Under the pieces are notes generated by a model. The model did no database searches. It saw nothing but the letters and a program-made list of their open reading frames with translations, and was not told the origin of the DNA. A program made the translations under genes and the position numbers. From Lachnospiraceae bacterium (GTDB lineage: Bacteria; Bacillota_A; Clostridia; Lachnospirales; Lachnospiraceae), in the NCBI GenBank assembly GCA_024699595.1, contig JAILPG010000191.1, positions 1 through 37,161 of the forward strand: a stretch of DNA of 37,161 nt, given 5' to 3'. This document shows, piece by piece, positions 33,562 to 37,161 of the stretch (positions within the stretch are counted from its first letter, which is position 1; each line of letters begins with the position of its first letter).

Positions 33562-35370
33562 ATGAAAAAACTTATAGACATTTTATCCGAAGTAATGGGA
33601 GAGGCATTTGAAAAGGCTTCGTATCCGGCTCAGGCCGGAAAGGTGACCCTTTCAAACAGGCCCGATCTCTGTGAATATCAGTGTAACGGCGCGATGTCGC
33701 TTGCAAAGGAATATCATAAGGCACCCTTTATGATCGCAGAGGAGGTCGCAGGGATACTAAAGGGTGAGCTTAAGGCTGAGGCAGACAGATATTTTTCCGA
33801 AATCGACATGGTAAAGCCCGGATTCATCAATCTGAAGCTTTCGGAGAGCTTTCTTAAGGAATATCTTGATGAAATGGCTGTATCCGAAAAATTCGGACTG
33901 ACAGGTGACGGCGAAAAAAAGAAGATAATAGTCGATTACGGCGGGGCAAACGTTGCAAAGCCGCTGCATGTCGGGCATTTAAGGGCTGCAATAATCGGAG
34001 AGAGCATAAAGAGAATAGCCGCATATATGGGAAATGAGGTCATCGGAGACATCCACATGGGCGACTGGGGACTCCAGATGGGGCTTATAATCACCGAGCT
34101 TAACGAAAGAGAGCCGGATCTTGTGTATTTTGATGAAAGCTATACGGGGGAATATCCTAAAGAGGCACCGTTTACGATATCCGAGCTTGAGGAGATATAT
34201 CCGACGGCTTCCGCAAGATCCAAGGAAGATGAAGCTTTTAAGGAAAAAGCACTTAAGGCCACCTATGATCTGCAGCACGGAAGGAGAGGCTATAAGGCGA
34301 TCTGGGATCACATCATGAGGATATCAAAGGTCGATCTTAAGAAGAATTATGATGCGCTGAATGTCTTTTTTGACTGGTGGAAGGGCGAGTCGGATGCACA
34401 GCCGTATATCCCGGACATGGTTGAAAAGATGAAAAAAGACGGCTTTGCATACGAAAGCGACGGGGCGCTTGTTGTTGATGTTAAGGAAGATACGGATACA
34501 AAGGAGATCCCGCCCTGCATGATACTTAAGTCGGACGGGGCATCTTTATATACGACTACGGATCTTGCGACTCTGCTTGAGAGGAAGAAGATCTTTGATC
34601 CCGACCAGGTGATCTATGTGGTGGATAAGCGTCAGGACATGCATTTTGTACAGGTGTTTAGGTGCGCCAAAAAGACCGGTATCATGGATGAAGATGTAAG
34701 CCTTGATTTCCTGGGCTTTGGCACCATGAACGGAAAAGACGGAAAGCCCTTTAAGACAAGAGAGGGCGGAGTGATGCGTCTTGAGAACCTTATCGACGAC
34801 ATCAATGAGGAAATGTACAGAAAGATCCGTGAAAATCATGAGGTCGATGAACAGAGCGCCAGGGAGACTGCTAAGATAGTAGGCCTTTCAGCCATCAAAT
34901 ACGGAGATCTGTCCAATCAGGCTACTAAGGATTATGTATTTGACGTGGACAAGTTTACCTCATTTGAAGGAAACACCGGTCCCTATATCCTCTATACGAT
35001 CGTAAGGATCAAATCCATCCTCTCACGTTATTCTGAGGATACAGGACTTTCGGGAGAGGATTTTGCGGATACGATAAAGGGATATAAGTGCAATGCAGCC
35101 GATAATGGGACGGAAAAGGCCCTGATGCTTGAGCTTTCCAAGTATAACGGCGTCATTGAATCGGCATATCTTGAGCTTGCACCTCACAGGATCTGTGCCT
35201 ACATCTATGATGTAGCCAATGCTTTCAACAGTTTTTACCATGAAAACAGGATCCTTACCGAAGAAAACGAGGACAGGAAAAAGGGCTGGATCGCACTGCT
35301 TAAGCTCACACAGGGGTTACTTGAGGAGTGTATCGACCTCCTTGGGTTCTCCGCACCGGAGAGGATGTGA
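33562..35370 (+). CDS. argS: arginyl-tRNA synthetase
   Basis: Class I enzyme charging tRNA-Arg. About 602 aa. N-terminal Add1 domain (AMSLAKEYHKAPFMIAEEV, VKPGFINLKLSESFL), HIGH motif ANVAKPLHVGHLRAAIIGESI, then DIHMGDWGLQMGLI. The KMSKS region is degenerate (FGTMNGKDGKPFKTREGG), normal for many ArgRS. The anticodon-binding helical domain follows (FEGNTGPYILYTIVRIKSI; LAPHRICAYIYDVANAFNSFYHENRIL). The frame is open from 33451, inside queH. The start at 33562 (MKKLIDILSEVMGEAF) matches the family, and the ATG at 33535 is a second option. No T-box leader is seen upstream, as the gene starts just after queH. Confidence 0.96.
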   Translation: MKKLIDILSEVMGEAFEKASYPAQAGKVTLSNRPDLCEYQCNGAMSLAKEYHKAPFMIAEEVAGILKGELKAEADRYFSEIDMVKPGFINLKLSESFLKEYLDEMAVSEKFGLTGDGEKKKIIVDYGGANVAKPLHVGHLRAAIIGESIKRIAAYMGNEVIGDIHMGDWGLQMGLIITELNEREPDLVYFDESYTGEYPKEAPFTISELEEIYPTASARSKEDEAFKEKALKATYDLQHGRRGYKAIWDHIMRISKVDLKKNYDALNVFFDWWKGESDAQPYIPDMVEKMKKDGFAYESDGALVVDVKEDTDTKEIPPCMILKSDGASLYTTTDLATLLERKKIFDPDQVIYVVDKRQDMHFVQVFRCAKKTGIMDEDVSLDFLGFGTMNGKDGKPFKTREGGVMRLENLIDDINEEMYRKIRENHEVDEQSARETAKIVGLSAIKYGDLSNQATKDYVFDVDKFTSFEGNTGPYILYTIVRIKSILSRYSEDTGLSGEDFADTIKGYKCNAADNGTEKALMLELSKYNGVIESAYLELAPHRICAYIYDVANAFNSFYHENRILTEENEDRKKGWIALLKLTQGLLEECIDLLGFSAPERM

Positions 35371-35428
35371 GATCACCGGATAATAGTAAATAACCAAACG
35401 GTTCTTTATAAAACAGGAAAAAGACGGC

Positions 35429-36808
35429 ATGAAAAAGAAACGCACAGGAATGATCATAGGGATTATATGTCTTATTGCGATATTTGCTGTCTTTTTTTAT
35501 GTCCGAAAATGGGGCTTTGCTCTGCCCAGGGCAGGCGGTGACGCTGTGGCTTCCGATGAAAGTAAAGAAGCTGGAAATAGTGAGGGTTCCGGTGAAAGTA
35601 AAGACATAGAAAGCAGTGAGATCTCTGGGGACCGGGAAGATCAAGGGACTCCTGTAATAAAGATGCCTGATGACAACCCGGCGGATGATAAAACGGAAAT
35701 TTCCTCACAATCCGGGATGACCGGCCCGGACAATCCCGAAACCGACAAAGATGAGAGTGAACCTGAAGAAGATGACACGATCTCCCTTATAATGGTGGGA
35801 GACATTCTCCTTCATATACCTGTTGATGCCAGCGCAAAAAGAGAAGACGGAACCTATGATTTTAACGCAATCTTTTCGGAGACTAAGGATGACATTGAAA
35901 AAGCCGATCTGGCTTTAGTCAATCAGGAAGTGATAATCGGGGGCGAGGAGCTTGGAGTATCGGGATATCCCGCTTTCAATGCACCCTATGAGATCGCGGA
36001 CGCGCTTGTCGATAACGGCTTTGACGTGATACTGCATGCGACGAATCATGCACTTGATAAGGGAAAAAAAGGAATACAAAACTGCACCGCAAACTGGGAA
36101 GAAAAATACCCGGACATCGCCTATATCGGTATCGCGGCAAATGAGGAAAAGGCCGATGAGATCTACATATACGAAGATAAGGGGATAAAAATAGCGATCC
36201 TTAATTACACCTACGGAACAAACGGGATCCCGCTGCCATCCGACATGCCATACGCAGTAAACCTGCTTAAAGAGAGCCGGGTAAAAGAAGACATTCAGAG
36301 AGCCGAGGAACTTGCCGATTTTACGATAGTATGTCCGCACTGGGGTATCGAATACAGCCTTGAGACCTCAGCCGAGCAGGAAAAATGGGCAAAGCTTTTC
36401 CTGGAAAACGGTGTGGATCTTGTGATCGGAACCCATCCGCACGTTATAGAGCCTATAGAGATCTATGAGAGAGAAAACGGGGAAAAAATGCTCGTGTACT
36501 ACTCACTCGGGAATTATGTAAACTGGACGTCAGGAACCGGAGCCAAGGTCTCAAAGAGGATGCTTGGCGGAATGGCCAAGGTAACGGTAGGCCGCGATGA
36601 AGACGGAAAGGTGGTCATAGAAGATTACGGTGTAGAGGCTCTGGTCTGCGACCTTCACAAGGGCGAGGACGGCGTAAAGGTATATCCGCTTTCGGAATAC
36701 TCGGAGGAGATGGCTGCCGAAAATGCCATAGTAAGACAGGCCGACGGATTCTCCTATGAATATCTTGTGTCATTATGCAATGATATATGGGGAGAGATGT
36801 GGGAATAG
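35429..36808 (+). CDS. CapA-family (PGA_cap) metallophosphoesterase-like protein
   Basis: Membrane-anchored extracellular protein of 459 aa. One N-terminal helix (GMIIGIICLIAIFAVFFYV), then a spacer of about 80 residues rich in Ser, Glu, Asp and Pro, then a CapA domain: ISLIMVGDILLHIPVDASA, VNQEVIIGG, AFNAPYEIADALVDNGFDVILHATNHALDKG, CPHWGIEYSLETSAEQ, GVDLVIGTHPHVIEPIE and VYYSLGNYVNW. These are the metal-ligand blocks of the calcineurin-like fold. CapA of B. anthracis acts in poly-gamma-glutamate capsule export. No capB or capC is nearby, so here it may be an unrelated surface hydrolase. The start has AGGAAA upstream. The gene lies 58 nt after argS. Confidence 0.9.
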   Translation: MKKKRTGMIIGIICLIAIFAVFFYVRKWGFALPRAGGDAVASDESKEAGNSEGSGESKDIESSEISGDREDQGTPVIKMPDDNPADDKTEISSQSGMTGPDNPETDKDESEPEEDDTISLIMVGDILLHIPVDASAKREDGTYDFNAIFSETKDDIEKADLALVNQEVIIGGEELGVSGYPAFNAPYEIADALVDNGFDVILHATNHALDKGKKGIQNCTANWEEKYPDIAYIGIAANEEKADEIYIYEDKGIKIAILNYTYGTNGIPLPSDMPYAVNLLKESRVKEDIQRAEELADFTIVCPHWGIEYSLETSAEQEKWAKLFLENGVDLVIGTHPHVIEPIEIYERENGEKMLVYYSLGNYVNWTSGTGAKVSKRMLGGMAKVTVGRDEDGKVVIEDYGVEALVCDLHKGEDGVKVYPLSEYSEEMAAENAIVRQADGFSYEYLVSLCNDIWGEMWE

Positions 36809-36940
36809 GAAATCCATTTTGGAGAAAATAACCGGATTATCGTCTATATATATCAGAAACAGAAAAAAACAGCCGCAGAACATCTTTACTATGATCCAAA
36901 GGATATGCGGTTCGATCGGAAAAGGAGGATTACTGATATT

Positions 36941-37161
36941 ATGGATGATAAAATGGTAGAAGTGGGAAACATAATTACCCTGGAGAGAGGAACGGAACTG
37001 TTAATTGAAGGGGAATGCAAAAATATGTACATCGCATCTGTCGGAGATAAGCCATCTCACAGGAAATATCTGGTAGAGGATGTGGATCCGGGTGATGGAG
37101 ATGAATATATCAGGGTGATCGGAAAGCTTGAGTTATGCGATGATATTGACGACAGGGATCA
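36941..37161 (+). CDS. unrecognised protein, 3' end outside window
   Basis: Open frame from an ATG at 36941 to the right edge, at least 73 codons, beginning MDDKMVEVGNIITLERGTEL. AAAGGAGGAT at 36921-36930 is a strong ribosome site about 12 nt before this ATG, a little far. The fragment is acidic and contains alternating hydrophobic residues (LLIEGECKNMYIASVGD, DEYIRVIGKLEL), suggesting beta strands. It is not recognised. The 130 nt between it and the CapA gene holds no clear terminator. Confidence 0.6.
   Translation, partial: MDDKMVEVGNIITLERGTELLIEGECKNMYIASVGDKPSHRKYLVEDVDPGDGDEYIRVIGKLELCDDIDDRD

Noticed and set aside
36756..36959. 67-codon plus-strand frame after the CapA gene
   Set aside because: It starts inside the CapA gene and has no ribosome site, and AAAGGAGG at 36921 serves the gene at 36941.

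Overview
The window is a stretch of ordinary low-to-mid GC Firmicutes chromosome. The gene families and protein flavour point to the Lachnospiraceae (Butyrivibrio/Roseburia-like, obligate anaerobe). The pointers are a class III (oxygen-sensitive) ribonucleotide reductase, the TraX, DUF3048 and DUF2974 families, ArgRS and QueH of the clostridial type, and strong AGGAGG-type ribosome binding sites. This assignment is inference, because no rRNA or marker comparison could be run. No tRNA, rRNA, CRISPR array, insertion sequence, phage or plasmid module was seen. Nearly everything is coding, and most genes lie on the + strand in tightly packed, often overlapping runs.

Layout. Positions 1-3524 hold the 3' part of a chemoreceptor gene, a 1-phosphofructokinase and a divergent Lgt-type membrane enzyme, closed by a perfect long hairpin (3550-3608). 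Positions 3637-7409 hold a minus-strand DUF3048 lipoprotein, a plus-strand TraX-family membrane protein, and a minus-strand pair of signal peptidase I and a DUF2974 alpha/beta hydrolase whose 3' end overlaps traX convergently. Positions 7491-11592 form a + run: an MBOAT O-acyltransferase with its SGNH-type partner (likely extracellular glycan O-acetylation), a HAD phosphatase and a TPR lipoprotein. The only long non-coding stretch (11593-11955) is a rich regulatory region for nrdD, with a tandem NrdR operator pair, a strong promoter, and two near-identical 15-bp palindromes of unknown meaning. nrdD itself carries a C-terminal redoxin domain.

Positions 14389-16427 hold pyrF-pyrE (pyrimidine synthesis) with its own promoter and a structured leader, then a small membrane protein. 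Positions 16434-22147 hold an M29-type aminopeptidase homologue with a long extra N-terminus, followed by purE-purM-purN-purD. Positions 22159-28874 hold an unrecognised single-pass membrane protein with a long charged, coiled-coil and low-complexity cytoplasmic part, then clpC, a small conserved orphan protein and radA. Positions 28949-36808 hold purL (single-chain), queH, argS and a CapA-family protein. A 5' part of an unrecognised gene runs off the right edge.

Functionally the window is dominated by nucleotide supply: anaerobic dNTP synthesis, the last two UMP steps, and five purine enzymes. It also holds protein quality control and DNA repair genes (clpC, radA) and envelope functions (Lgt-like, signal peptidase, MBOAT/SGNH, lipoproteins). 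No convincing unknown multi-gene defence or mobile system was found. The most interesting items are the nrdD control region, the unknown bitopic protein encoded next to clpC, and the Lgt-like protein lacking hallmark residues.
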